In this document: positions 11,972 to 23,636 of the stretch, piece by piece
Layout: every line of letters begins with the position of its first letter
How positions within the stretch are numbered: the stretch's first letter is position 1
Source: Manihot esculenta
Lineage: Eukaryota; Streptophyta; Magnoliopsida; Malpighiales; Euphorbiaceae
Length of the DNA stretch: 64,000 nucleotides
Assembly (NCBI RefSeq): GCF_001659605.2
Contig: NC_035170.2
Span: forward strand, 248,001 to 312,000
Reading direction: 5' to 3'
Notes under the pieces: generated by a model
Seen by the model: only the letters and a program-made list of their open reading frames with translations
Databases searched by the model: none
What the model was told of the DNA's origin: nothing
Program-made: the position numbers and the translations under genes

Positions 11972-12350
11972 TCCTTTGAAGACTATCCAGTTGTAGAGTT
12001 GAGCCACTATGAACCCTAAATTGAAGTGCTAGTATCCAGAGGACAGAAGAGAAAGCAAGTTCAAATTTCATCCCCAAGTTGTGGAATAGCTGTTGAAACA
12101 GTATCTGAAGAAAGAGGAAAGTAAACAGAGGGTGGACTTCTGATTTTATTGAAAATGTGGCAACTTTAGCTGCTTGTGATTTGCATCCTTGTAATGATAT
12201 CAAATGCATATATCAATATAGTTCCTTAATTATTGTATGTCTAGTTATTGCATAGCGCCATAAAAGCATCATCATCATCCTTCTTTTTTTATTTATAATT
12301 ATTCGTTTGATGAGCTTTTTTTTTTTTAAATTATTCATTATTAAAAAAAG
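11972..12350. other. 3' flank of the GNAT gene
   Basis: No coding sequence is seen. It is taken as the 3' UTR and a short spacer. It ends at the left inverted repeat of the element at 12351. Confidence 0.45.
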
Positions 12351-13302
12351 GGAGATTTATAATTTAGTCTCTAAGTATTGCCATTATTAACAAGTCAGTC
12401 CCTGTATTTTTAGAAACCTATTAAAACGTCCTTATTTTTTCTCTCCATCAACGAAATAGTCATTTCATCTATTTTTGCCGTTAAAAATATAGTAAAAGAT
12501 CAAATTACTCCCTTCTTTTTCTCTTCCTCCTCTTCCTCTTTCTTCTTCATTAATTCTTCTTTCTTCTTCTGCTTCTTCTTCTTCTTATGCTTCTTCTTCT
12601 GCTTCTTATGCTTCTTTTTCTTCTCCTTCTCCATCATCATCATTTTCTTCTTCTTCTTTTTCTTTTCTATCATCATCATCTTCTATTTTTTTGAGGAGGA
12701 GAAGGTGGAGGAGGGGAAGGAGGGACTATTTCATTGACGGAAAGAAAAGATAAGGACATTTTAATAGATGTGAGAAAAGATAAGGACTATTTCGTTGACA
12801 AAATAAAACGATAAGAATGTTTTAATGGATATGAGAAAAGATAAATATATTTTAATAGATTTTTGAAAATATAGGGAGGAACGATTTTGTTGACGGAAAA
12901 AAACGATGAAGAGTGATTATTTCGTTGACGGAAATAAATGATAAAGACGTTTTAATAGATATGAGAAAAAATATGGACTATTTCATTAACGAAAAGAAAC
13001 GATAAGGATATTTTAATAGATATGAAAAAAGATAAAAATGTTTTAATAGATTTTTGAAAATGTAGGGACTGATTTGTTAATAATAGTAATATTTAAAAAC
13101 TAAATAAGGGGTTTTATTTGAGGGTAAAATTGAAATTTAAAAATTTTTTCTTTCCTCTTTTATCTAATTTTAACGGACAATAGGATAAAATGATTATTTC
13201 GTTGACGGAAAGAAAAGAAAAGAATGTTTTAATAGGTTTTTAAAAATATAAGGATTGACTTATTAATAATTGTAATACCTAAAAACTAAATTATAAGTCT
13301 CC
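12351..13302. mobile_element. Mutator-like inverted-repeat element (non-autonomous), 0.95 kb
   Basis: The ends are inverted copies over at least about 130 bp: left 'ggagatttataatttagtc' and right, reversed, 'ggagacttataatttagtt', followed by parallel text in both arms. There is no transposase ORF. The left interior is a pyrimidine-rich CTT/CTTCTT tract. The right interior is a degenerate tandem array of a unit with phrases like 'tttcgttgacgg' and 'ttttaatagat', which are copies of the inner arm. Flanking bases (taaaaaaag and attacaaaa) give no clean 9-bp duplication. The end sequence style matches the better-defined element at 24378-25705. Confidence 0.65.
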
Positions 13303-13669
13303 ATTACAAAATATTTTTCAAATCATTTTTCAATTCATGCAATCTGAAAAGAATTATAAAAATTAAATAAAATATATAATTAAAATTATAAAAATTAAAT
13401 AATATAAATATTCAAAGCAATTAAGTATTTTTTTAACTGAAATATTAAAGACAAATACATTATTTATAATAAGAGCTGTTTGGAAATATGGATAAACTTG
13501 TAAGCTTCATAAAAATACAAGGACCTGATGATAATTTATCATTTAATTTATTTACGTCTTAGGTTAGATGTCGGGTTTGAATCGCCTCCAGCGAATTGGC
13601 ACTTGGCATCATCGATCAGATACCGTTTCTCTCTGGACACCTGAGACTGAGTGCACAAGAAAGTGAAAA
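13303..13669. other. Spacer and probable promoter of the oxidoreductase gene
   Basis: AT-rich up to about 13560, then mixed sequence before the ATG at 13670. No conserved element was recognised with confidence. Confidence 0.4.
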
Positions 13670-16241
13670 ATGGAGGCTCTGGTATGTGAGAAATTGGGGG
13701 ATCCTGGTGGAAAGATGGACGAGAATTCCCCGATAGTATTGAGCAAAAACTACCCGATCCCACAATTGGACTCCACCACTGCAGTCAGAGTGAGAGTGAA
13801 AGCCACGAGCTTGAACTATGCCAATTACCTTCAAATTTTAGGTAAATACCAAGAAAAGCCTCCCCTGCCTTTTGTCCCTGGCTCCGATTACTCTGGTATT
13901 GTGGACGCCGTCGGTCCTAATGTCTCCATTTTCAAGGTTGGAGACCGCGTCTGTTCCTTTGCTTCCCTCGGCTCCTTCGCACAATTCATCGTCGCGGATC
14001 AATCCCAACTGTAAGCTTATTTCTTTCTTTTGTTTGCTTTTTTTTTTTTTTTTTTTTAATTTATTTTGCTGCTATTGTCCTATTTCAATTTTCTTCTTTT
14101 TCTTTCAATCAAGACTTCGAGTGCCAGAGGGATGTGATCTGGTGGAGGCTGCTGCACTGCCCGTCGCTTATGGAACCTCCCATGTGGCTCTTGTTCACAG
14201 AGCTCGCTTGACCTCTTCTCAGGTACCTCGTCATCTATTTCATAATCATTTCTCTCTTCTTACGCTTTCCCTCTTCATAAGCCTTAAAACGCCTTCAGAT
14301 ATCACATAAGAACTGGGAACTGGGTACACGGTTGACCTTGCATGTCAATATTATGAATTTCTCTAGGTATTGCTGGTTCTTGGAGCCGCTGGAGGTGTTG
14401 GCCTTTCTGCTGTACAAATTGGCAAGGCTTGCGGTGCCATTGTTATTGCCGTTGCTAGGTATTTTTTTACTTCTCCAAGACTCTTTTCCAAGCATTATTA
14501 TCCGTTCCTTTTTGTTTTCCTTTTTAAACAGGGAAGATGCTTTACAGCTAAACTTCTGAAATGCATTTGAACTGCGATCAGGGGATTTGAAAAGGTAGGT
14601 TTTTTGAAGTCATTGGGAGTTGATCATGTAGTGGACTCTAGCAAAGAAGACGTCACTATGAGTGTCAAGGACTTCCTTAAGGCAAGAAAACTTAAAGGTG
14701 TCGATGTTTTGTATGATCCTGTTGGCGGAAAGCCCACTAAAGCAGCCTTGAAGCTTCTGAATTGGGGTGCTCAAATTTTGGTCATTGGGTTTGCTAGTGG
14801 GGAAATACCTGTCATCCCTGCAAATTTCGCTTTGGTTAAGGTACCTGATTCTACTTATTCATTTGCACTTATTGGATTACCTATAATTCTCTTGCAAACC
14901 ATATGTAGAAGTCATTACTAAATGATTTTATTTCCCAAAATGTGAATTTAATGTAAAAGAATGCTAGGAAAAGATAAGGAGAACACTAGCATATCCATAA
15001 GTTGGTCACATCACCAGGTATAACTATGAAGAGAAACCCCTATACACTTGCTAACAGTTATGGGGTTTGAATTCAATATAGCTCAGGAGAAATTGCCTTG
15101 GCCTCAAGTCACAAGCTTCGCCACTTATTCTCTTACTGTAGAACCTTTTGAATCAGGAGATGTCAAATTTTGATACAAGTGAAGGAAACTGGTCATGATT
15201 GCATTAGGATGGAGCACAAATCTCTGGTTCCAGACTGAATCCTTCAAGTACTTAGCCTGTACAAAAATAAGTGAATATATATATGAGAACTATGCTGAAT
15301 AACAAATGGCAGTTTCATAACAGAGTACTCTGAACATAGGTTGTTTTCCCATTCAACAAGCTTGTCTGATCTTGTTGAGTTAACATAGTTCTGTAGCACA
15401 CATTTTCATTATCTTTTTAATATGCAAAAGTTGACTGCTTCTGCTTGTTACCAGAACTGGACCATACATGGACTTTATTGGGGTAGCTATGGAATACATC
15501 GCCCAGGTTTTCTTGAAGATTCTCTGAGGGAGCTACTATCCTGGATGGAAAAGGGCCTGATTACCATCCACATTTCTCATATTTACAGCGTATCAGAGGT
15601 CTGGACCTGAACCTTTAAGCATACTTGTAGCCAGAAGTTGTATAACCATATTAATGATTCCCCTCTGATATTTGAAAACTTGATTCTGAGAAGGGCTATT
15701 ACATGGTCCAATAATCATATTCTTTGGCTTTCAACCACGAGGGTGCTATGGGAATATGTGAACCTGCAATTGGATCAAGTTCACGTACTGGTTTTGAATC
15801 GATATTACTGTGTGATGGCATGATTGACTAGTTTCTCCTGCTTGTTATATCACAAAAGGAAGTATTGGCCTTAGGACCAAGCTTATTTATTCATGATGTT
15901 ATTTTGGAATCAACAAATACGAGTTACCAGTCGAATGGGACAAAATTCTATTGGTAGGTTTCTTGGTCATGCATTATATGAAAGAAACATGCTGATTGTT
16001 TTTTTTTTCCATTGACTAATCATGAAAATTTATGTCATACTAGTAAATGAAATGTAGATGCCAGTGATTTTCCTGCTTATTGCCATTATCTTGATTTTAC
16101 TATAAGCGCTGTAACCTGATCTACTTTATTAAATATCCCTGGCAGGCAAATCTCGCCTTTTGTGCTATTAGAGATCGGAAAGCTATTGGAAAGGTGATGA
16201 TTGCTTTTGATGATAAAACAAGTCCAAGATCGAAGCTTTGA
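13670..16241 (+). CDS. Quinone-oxidoreductase-like protein (MDR superfamily), six exons
   Basis: Probable NADPH-dependent quinone or enone reductase of the medium-chain dehydrogenase/reductase superfamily, similar to quinone oxidoreductase-like 2 proteins of plants and animals. Exons: 13670-14010, 14114-14222, 14367-14458, 14582-14840, 15455-15598 and 16146-16241. All introns are GT...AG and phases agree. The total is 1041 nt, 346 residues, the usual size. The N-terminal GroES-like domain shows GSDYSGIVDAVG and VGDRV. The Rossmann domain shows the dinucleotide loop GAAGGVG (exon 3) and YDPVGG (exon 4). The cysteine set for a structural zinc is not visible, as expected for the quinone oxidoreductase branch. 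No disabling change was seen. The true substrate is unknown; the location is probably cytosol or an organelle. Confidence 0.92.
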
Positions 16242-17519
16242 CTCAGCAGGATTCAGCAAGAATGGAATGCAGAATGTAAACCCTCAATCTTGAATTTCAG
16301 AATCTTCACCTTTTAATCCTTCAACCGCTACAGAATGTCATCATTTGTAGTATCTGTGATCAGATAAATATCGGGGGCAAACAATTAGGATACAAGAAAT
16401 TGTTAAATAAAGGATTCCATTAAAATGTTAGTAGAATAAACTGGAACTAATGAAACTACAATATCATTTTCTTCGCTGATGGGATGAATCTAGTGTTTGG
16501 TGGGAGTGGGTCACAATATTTGTAGTCTGCTTCTCGCAGCTTATTTTAGAATGACTTCCGATTTCAATATTTCTCGCTCTATATCTCTCTCTTATTGTCG
16601 TTTGGGGGCTGTGATTGATCTTGGACGATTGCTTTATGCCATATCTGCCAAGGAGAAAGGTATGAATATGACTGTTTTCCCCCTTCCTCTTGTACTAGCA
16701 AACTTTCTAATGCTGTTTGGTAAGTTCGTTAACCCCCTTTGAGATGGAATGTTTCCATTTTCCGTGTTTGGCTTTTTAGGAACTATGAATAAATATCCTT
16801 TGTAATTCCATTACAGTACAAGCTTAGGTTGACTTGGGGATTTTCCCTCTTCTTACCTCGCCATCTTCTTGCCATGTTCGTTCTAGAATCTAACCTCACT
16901 TTTCATTCTGTTCTAGCAATTTGTTTATATCACCATGGTCATTGAGAAGTGGCTGGGGAATAGTATTATTCAATTATAATCGAATCTGTAACAATTTTTT
17001 TTTTAGAGTAATTTGATTTTCTTTTTAAAATTCAGTTTGTGTGTACAGAAATTAGCTTTTGGTTAGAAACATTTGTCTTTTTAGAAGGCTATTGACTGAA
17101 AAGGCAGAACGTTTGGTTAGAAACATTTGTTTTTTTAGAAACGTTTGTGTCGTTTAACTTTTGGCGTTTGCATTTAGTGTAATTTTGATTAAATTTTAAA
17201 ATTAAAATTAAAATTAAAGTTAAGCAATTCAATAATTCAATTATTAAATATGTAATATAATTTTATAAAACATATTTCTTCTAATCATTTTGAACATATT
17301 ACTTTTAATCATTTTGTATATACTTCTTTCTTTGACTTCATTAAATATATAGATCTGAGTTAAAAGTGATTTTCCTCGGGTGCCTGAATCTCATCACTCG
17401 TAACCTTTTTCCAACACTCGTGACTAGTACTTGTATATAGAAGTTAGGTACACCAATTGGATTTAAAGTGGTTTGGGAAGGATCACCGAAGAATAGGAGG
17501 ACATGTAATATTTGTTAAG
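16242..17519. other. 3' flank and intergenic sequence, no gene recognised
   Basis: The start should hold the 3' UTR of the oxidoreductase gene; AATAAA-like strings occur near 16404. The remainder is AT-rich. The 81-codon ORF at 16497-16742 has no recognisable domain and is not called. Confidence 0.5.
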
Positions 17520-17960
17520 GTAGCGTCTGGAAAATCAGAATTGGGACTGATCTCAACTGTGTATTGCATGAGGATGTATATGAAGGTGATTTACTCATTG
17601 TTAGAAATCATTTGGGTAAACCAGTAGACGGTTTTCACTGTTCAGGTTGGGCTTCTTTCTCTTTAGCAGCTGAAGGCTTTGTTCTTCGAGCGGCAGTCCC
17701 GTTGGCTAGCAGAAGATATCAAATGGCTTTTATGGAATCTGATTGTCTTTTGTTAGTACTTAAAAAACACATCGCACTAACTCCGGTCAATATAGGCCGA
17801 TCAGAAAGAAGCCAAAATGTACTCGACATCTTAGTTAGCTTCATAGTCACCGACGTTTATTTGGCATCAAATTAAGTGGCTCAGACTACTAATTTGCAGT
17901 GGTGTCAAAAGTTTCATCCGGTCTTCCGAAAGTTTGTGTTCCCACCTCCCTTCGAGCCTC
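17520..17960 (+). pseudogene. RNase H-like (RVT_3 type) relic
   Basis: The frame from about 17564 to 17878 reads like the RNase H-like domain found in plant non-LTR retroelements and their derivatives: VRNHLGKPVDGF, an alanine/glutamate helix SLAAEGFVLRAA, then FMESDCLLLV with the acidic ESD motif. The start and C-terminal portion are missing or degenerate, and no reverse transcriptase is nearby. It is read as a truncated LINE-derived piece. The family call is by motif only. Confidence 0.6.
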
Positions 17961-18815
17961 TCAAGTGACTTCATCTACTCAGCTATAGGTGGCTTTTTGA
18001 TCATATATAAATCTAATTTCATTTTCTTCTTTAAGTTACATAGACATTAATGGCGTATTGAGAATGCTAGAAATCAATTTGTTTGGAATTTTGAGTATGC
18101 TTTAGTTGATTTCTATTCTTGTACTCTTTTTATTTTACTCAATGAAATTGGCCTTTCACTAAAAATGGAAAATCTGAATCTGGTACAACTCATCTGCTGG
18201 TGTTGAAGAGCAGCTGTCAATAATACATTACCCAACATGAATACATATATATCTACAGAAAATAGTGCATATTATTAATGAGTTGCTAATCTAATTATAC
18301 TGAAATCGTTTTGAAAATTGAGAGATTTTAAGTTCAAATGAATCAAAAGAAATGGTATAAATAGTTGCATTGCTATATTTTTATTTGATTGTTAATGATA
18401 TATATGTGGGCGTGTGTTTCCACCATTTATTTTTATTAGTTAATGTTGGTGTTTGCTGGTGTCCCTGCAAAGCATTAAAACTTATGGGTCAGAAATGTAC
18501 GTTCTATATGTATATTGACAGTCATGTGGTTGAAAAGCGTCTGTACTAACAAGGGATTGAAGAAGATTATTATAATTAGCTGGTCTGCCATAAGTTATAG
18601 TAGCTAATCTGAGAGTGGAAGTTGTAGTATTACAACGGATTGATCGACTGCAAAAACAAATAAAACAAATGCATGCTGTTTAACAATAACTCTTCCATAA
18701 AATAATATATAATAACAAGGATAATCCAATGCTCGAATCATTTCACATATATAGGTTTAGCTAGGGAGGGTTATTCTTTTTCTTTTTATGATCCGAATTA
18801 ATTCATAGCCTTTAA
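17961..18815. other. AT-rich intergenic sequence
   Basis: No coding, RNA or repeat feature was recognised. It lies downstream of the MIR319 hairpin in the direction of its transcription and may contain the end of the primary transcript. Confidence 0.45.
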
Positions 18816-18865
18816 AGTAACAAATAAAGTTGCTTTCAAAAAAAAAAAAAAGTAACAAATAAAGT
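18816..18865. repeat. 15-bp direct repeat around a 20-bp poly(A)-ended insert
   Basis: The 15-mer agtaacaaataaagt occurs at 18816-18830 and again at 18851-18865. Between them is tgctttc followed by a run of A. This has the form of a target duplication made by LINE-type integration, with a severely shortened insert that is little more than a poly(A) tail. Confidence 0.6.
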
Positions 18866-18914
18866 AATTAATTTTACGTTACATCTCAGTAATAGATAAT
18901 AACAGAGAAATGTA

Positions 18915-19125
18915 GGTAATAGAGAAGGAAGGAGCTCCCTTCAGTCCAAGCACAGAAAAGAGGGATGCAAAATTATCTCCCGCATCATTCACGCAATCAC
19001 AGTAGCTAAACACAGTATTACCAGTATCTCTGTCTACTAGTGCTTGAATGAATGAGTCGGCAGATATTTCCGCCCCTTTTACCCCATCCATGAGTGGGCT
19101 GAAGGAAGCTCTCTCACACCATTTC
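18915..19125 (-). ncRNA. MIR319: MIR319 precursor hairpin (miR319c-like)
   Basis: The minus strand holds a conserved microRNA319 precursor. The mature strand (18949 to 18929) begins TTGGACTGAAGGGAGCTC and by recall is the same over 21 nt as Arabidopsis miR319c. The opposite arm (19112 to 19092) reads AGAGCTTCCTTCAGCCCACT and pairs with it along nearly its whole length with one internal mismatch. A second conserved duplex nearer the loop (19066-19045 with 18992-18973, containing CCGACTCATTCATTC and GAATGATGCGG) is typical of MIR319. The long foldback of about 210 nt is also typical; this family is known to be processed from loop to base. miR319 silences TCP transcription factors that control leaf growth. 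Confidence 0.96.
18929..18949 (-). ncRNA. Mature miR319 (3' arm of the precursor)
   Basis: Twenty-one nucleotides on the minus strand starting with U at 18949. The seed and central region TTGGACTGAAGGGAGCTC are those of miR319. It ends CTT, like the c form rather than the a/b form. Confidence 0.95.
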
Positions 19126-20190
19126 CACATTCAATTATATATTAAATATTAACTTCTGACTACAACACAATCTTCTTCAAGATACTTCATTGCTCATGCA
19201 CAGAATTCTTTAATTCTCAATCAGAACAGATGATGATCAAGTACGGATCATTAACAAATTTCATTTTCAGTTCATGATTTATTCACCGTTATCATCCTAA
19301 AGTAATTTTACATTTTATAAGAAAAAGAAAGGACAACAAATATAGAGAGATCTAGGGATGTCGTGTGTGCTTCTTGTTTCCTGAGGAAGGGCAGATAACT
19401 AAAACGAAAACCAAATGCTTAAAAAGCTCAAATGGAAAGTATCACAGACTCCCATCTGACTACATAGTAATATATATCTCATGCATTTGTCACATTAAGA
19501 CATGAAGAAATAAAAAGAAAAAAGTATAACAAATAGTGTTTTAGCCCTTATTATTTTCCCATATATATACATACATACATATATATATATATATATTGAC
19601 CACCTCCAAAAGTTATACTAGAGGATTAGTTAAGAGCTAGGAGATCTAATATACCATCATGGAACAAAAAGAAAGAAAACCCTACAATCAACGAAATCTG
19701 TTTTCTTATTTTGGACAAGGTCGATTAAAGAGTAAAGGGACAAAACATCTTCTATTATAAACATCAAGGCAATGACGTTAAAGTAACAGTGAAGAAGAAG
19801 AACGGTCAGATAGATGTCCAACGGACAACTTGGTTTACCTTGAAATTCTTGGCAGAGATCCCAGAGAGCAGCTTTCATATATCCTTCAGACAATAAACCA
19901 AAATTATTTTCTTAAACAAATATATATATATATATATATAAATACATATGATCTATTCATGGAGTAAAAATAATAAATATATAAGAAGTTAAATTAGTTA
20001 ACGGCACATACACAGGGAGAGGTGTACATACAACACTTAGAAGATAATATGCATATAATCACAAAAAGAGCCTGAAACCCTAAATCTGAAGTGATATATT
20101 GTGACGCTATTCGCTAGGAAAAAGAAACAAAGTAATAGAAGAAAAGGAAATGAGAGAATTTAAGAAACAAAGAAGAATAAGGGGGTTTGC
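19126..20190 (-). ncRNA. Probable 5' part of the MIR319 primary transcript
   Basis: This stretch lies between the candidate TATA box (20217-20224) and the hairpin. It contains CT-rich leader-like sequence near 20100-20190, two TA runs (about 19577-19596 and 19919-19939), and short ORFs on the minus strand, for example one of 11 codons near 20031. None resembles a known protein. Transcript bounds and introns cannot be set from sequence. Confidence 0.5.
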
Positions 20191-20216
20191 ACAGTATAAG
20201 GAAGAGATGGAGATGA

Positions 20217-20224
20217 TTTTTATA
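20217..20224 (-). promoter_or_regulatory. Candidate TATA box for the MIR319 transcript
   Basis: The minus strand reads TATAAAAA in a good context (CTGTATAAAAATC), followed about 30 bases on by a pyrimidine-rich stretch suited to a start site near 20190. It lies about 1.1 kb upstream of the hairpin. Confidence 0.55.
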
Positions 20225-20930
20225 CAGAGCTGGGGGAATGATGGGTCATCGTAGACATGAGAGTCAGACAGGAAAGGGACTCCAGATCTTAATAAATCTA
20301 ACGGGTGGCAGAGAGAGGGTTTTCTTCGTTCTCTTACTAATCAACCTTTTGGAGGATGTGCAGCAGAAATACTGTAAGGGTGTAAGGCATTTACAAAAGT
20401 GGAAGCAAAGGAATGCCACTCCCAGAGACTAGCTTGTTCTTGTTTGGATTTCTATGTTATTTTAATTGACTAATAAATATTTAATGCTTCTCCTTTCTAC
20501 ACTGATTATATCTCTTCTTTCGCTTGCTTGTGTACGCAAGTATTCTGACCACTCAACTACACCTTCCCACTGTTGGCAGACCTAGAATCCAAGCTTAGTC
20601 GCTAATGGTACGTAGTCATCATTGTAGTTTTAGAATTTCGTTACCGAATCCAATCTTAAATAATAATAAGAAGAAATAACTCGCATTTGGATTGATTGAA
20701 TTTTTATCGAATAAGAATTTTTGCAGTTACTTTCGCTTTGTTTGTAATATAACAAGAATTAACATTCTCAAAAAATAAAAAAAGAAAAAGAATTATATAA
20801 GAATTTACTGCAGTACTTACATATACATATTCTTGTATATATACACTTTTATGATAGTTTAAAATTTTAGTTTTCTAAACGGGGATAATTAAAAAAATAA
20901 TTAATATGTAAATATATGTTTCAATACATA
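20225..20930. other. Intergenic sequence between MIR319 promoter and CACTA element
   Basis: No gene was recognised. The first part is likely upstream promoter sequence of MIR319; the rest is AT-rich. Confidence 0.45.
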
Positions 20931-22431
20931 AATCACTACAAAAATTTATCGGATTAGTAACGGAAAACTTATATTACTAATTAGTAACAGATTAATAACG
21001 AATATTATATTAAAAACAACAATAGTAACAGATTAACTAATCCGTTACTAAATTCTGTAACGGATATAAACGGATTTATATCCGTTACAGAATTGGTTAA
21101 ATTTACCCAAAATTAGTAACGGATGAATACATCCGTTACTAAATGGTTCTCTAATCAGTCATTTAGTAACGGATATATTATCCGTTACAGAAGTTAAATT
21201 TAGTAACGGATGTGTCCGTTACTAAATTTAAAATCCCTAACATAAGAAAGCCCGAAATTTCCCTTTCTCAGTTACATGAAATTAATTTCCCTTTCCGTCA
21301 TTTGCACGAAGTTCTCCAAAATCTCTCTGCCCTTCACCATTGCTGTTGTTCTTCAGCAGTTTCAGTTGCCAAAATCCCTCTTCCCTTCACCATTGCTACT
21401 GTTCTTCACCAATTTCAGTTGCTATCATCGCCTTCACCGTTGCCGCCTTCCCCGACTATCAATTGCTATCGCTAGAGTGAAAAAAGGGGAGTACGCTCAA
21501 AGATCAGCCTGTTGCTTTAAAGATCATATCCAAAGCCAAGGTACCAAGTTATCAATCTGTCAATTTTGATCATATTTCACTCACTGTATTATGTCCCTGT
21601 GTCAGCCTTTTTTCAATTTGTTTGATATGTGAGGCTCTATATTCTGCTTTTAATTATTGTCAAAGGCTCCAGATTCTGCTTTTTGTATATATTTGCAGAG
21701 CTAATCCCTAAATATATATCACAGAATTTAGATGTTTTTACTTAGTTCTAATTAAATGCAGTGTACCTATTTGCTTTTTATATTTTCTCTCTTTTGAATG
21801 TTGTTGTGGTTTTATGAGTGGCTGATACACTGTATCACCCAAAAATAAGAGGGATTTTGGAATGCAGTGAATGTTATTCAAGCAAGTGAATTACTCTTAA
21901 TTCTGGAATGCAGTCCTTGTGTCACATATGAATGTTTTCACTTAGTTCTAATTAAATGCAGTGAATGTTATTCAAGCAAGTGAATTAATAAACTAGACAT
22001 TATGGGTCTGATGAATATAGCTATGAAACATTCATAGCACCAAACAAGTTTCTAATGAAAAACCCAATTGAAAATAAAAAAATTATTCTTAATTCTGCTA
22101 ATTATTATATTCATATACAGGAACTCCATTGAATATAATACAGTAAAATGCAGCTATAACTATGAGGGTTAGGTGCATATTTAAGTAAAAGTGAGTGATC
22201 CAAATTAAAGTTTTTAATTAAAAAGTGTCAGTGTCTCTTTATATTTGGCAAAAGGCAGTTTGTTAAGATTATTATTAAGCCAACTTGCATGTATAATCTT
22301 TAATGGAAACATATAGAAGAAGAAGAAAACTGTGGGTGATGCATCTTACGTGATGGTTTCCCTCATGAAGTAAAGCTGCTACATTCAAAAACAGAATCAC
22401 ACTAGAGAGGGTAATGAAGAAGAGAGCTGAC

Positions 22432-22433
<2 letters not shown>

Positions 22434-22480
<47 letters not shown>
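22434..22480. repeat. TA dinucleotide microsatellite
   Basis: An uninterrupted run of about 23 TA units inside the CACTA element. Shorter TA runs occur near 19577, 19919 and 23180. Confidence 0.95.
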
Positions 22481-22481
<1 letters not shown>

Positions 22482-23169
22482 CTGAAGTCTATTTGCAATT
22501 ATGGTGTGATGATTTTATGGTCCTTTTTATCCTGCCATGTCTATAAGTTTCTAGCATTGCCAGTCTATAATGAGTTTCCTTATAGGTTTCTTTGAATTTT
22601 TGCTAAGACAAGTTCATCAATCCTTACTTCATTCATCATCTCTCACCCTTCCTGTCTTCCACTTCTTCAGATTTTAACTTAACATCGCCAAGCTTACTAG
22701 CATATTTAGTTACATTTGTATTCTTAGTTTTTTGATCAGGGTGAATAGCAACAACAGAATTTTGCATTTGCCAAAAGCATAATGGCCATTGATGGCTACA
22801 TTCAGCAAACTATTTCTGAGTTTTATAAATAGCATTGCATTAACTGTGGCATTTGCTTTATACATCCAGTAGTTGCTCTGGATTTGAATATTTAGGGTTT
22901 ATTCTTTAGAATACCATAGGCAATTTGAATTCAGATTTTAGACTCAAACATGGATTGAGGCTGCTTCACTAATATTTTTATGTTAGAGGTGTTTTTTTAA
23001 TTGTAGAATTTCCTTTGACTTGGGGCTTAGTTGCTTTATTTACATAACCATTACTTTATTTACTAATATTTTTTTGTTGGAGGTGTTTTATTATTTATTG
23101 CTTTAGAAGAATTTTTTTAGGCAATCTGAATTGTTTGAGACTCAAACATGGCATTGAGAATAATTTAAA

Positions 23170-23201
<32 letters not shown>

Positions 23202-23636
23202 CATAAATATATTGCCATTTGCTAATCCATCCCTTTCCATCTATAATATAAACTCTCTGTCTCCAAACAGTTCTAGTTCTCATAAGCTAACAAGCCCTAG
23301 GAATGCTCATTCTCCTCTTTTTCTTGTGGTCCTTCACTTCCCACTTTTTATTTTTTTAGTTTATATATTTGTTAAGATTTGAGATTTAAACCTTTTTTAT
23401 TTGGACTTTCCTATTGCTACCCATACACTAAGTTGATCTTCTTTTGATATATGTTGTTGTTGGCTTATATATACTTATTAAAATCAGTCCACTCCTAATC
23501 AACTTATCAACTTGTAAATAACCATATATTTCCTTAGTAAACTCAATGTGAGTAAAATTTATAAGTATTTTTAAATATGCATTTAATTTCTGTGCTTATT
23601 TCAAGATAATTATTTTGTCAATTATTCTTCTACAGC

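Noticed and set aside
13872..14309. 145-codon ORF overlapping the oxidoreductase gene
   Set aside because: Wrong frame through exons and introns; the spliced gene explains the region.
18879..19130. 83-codon protein on the minus strand
   Set aside because: It overlaps the MIR319 hairpin entirely; the conservation is that of the microRNA, not of a protein.
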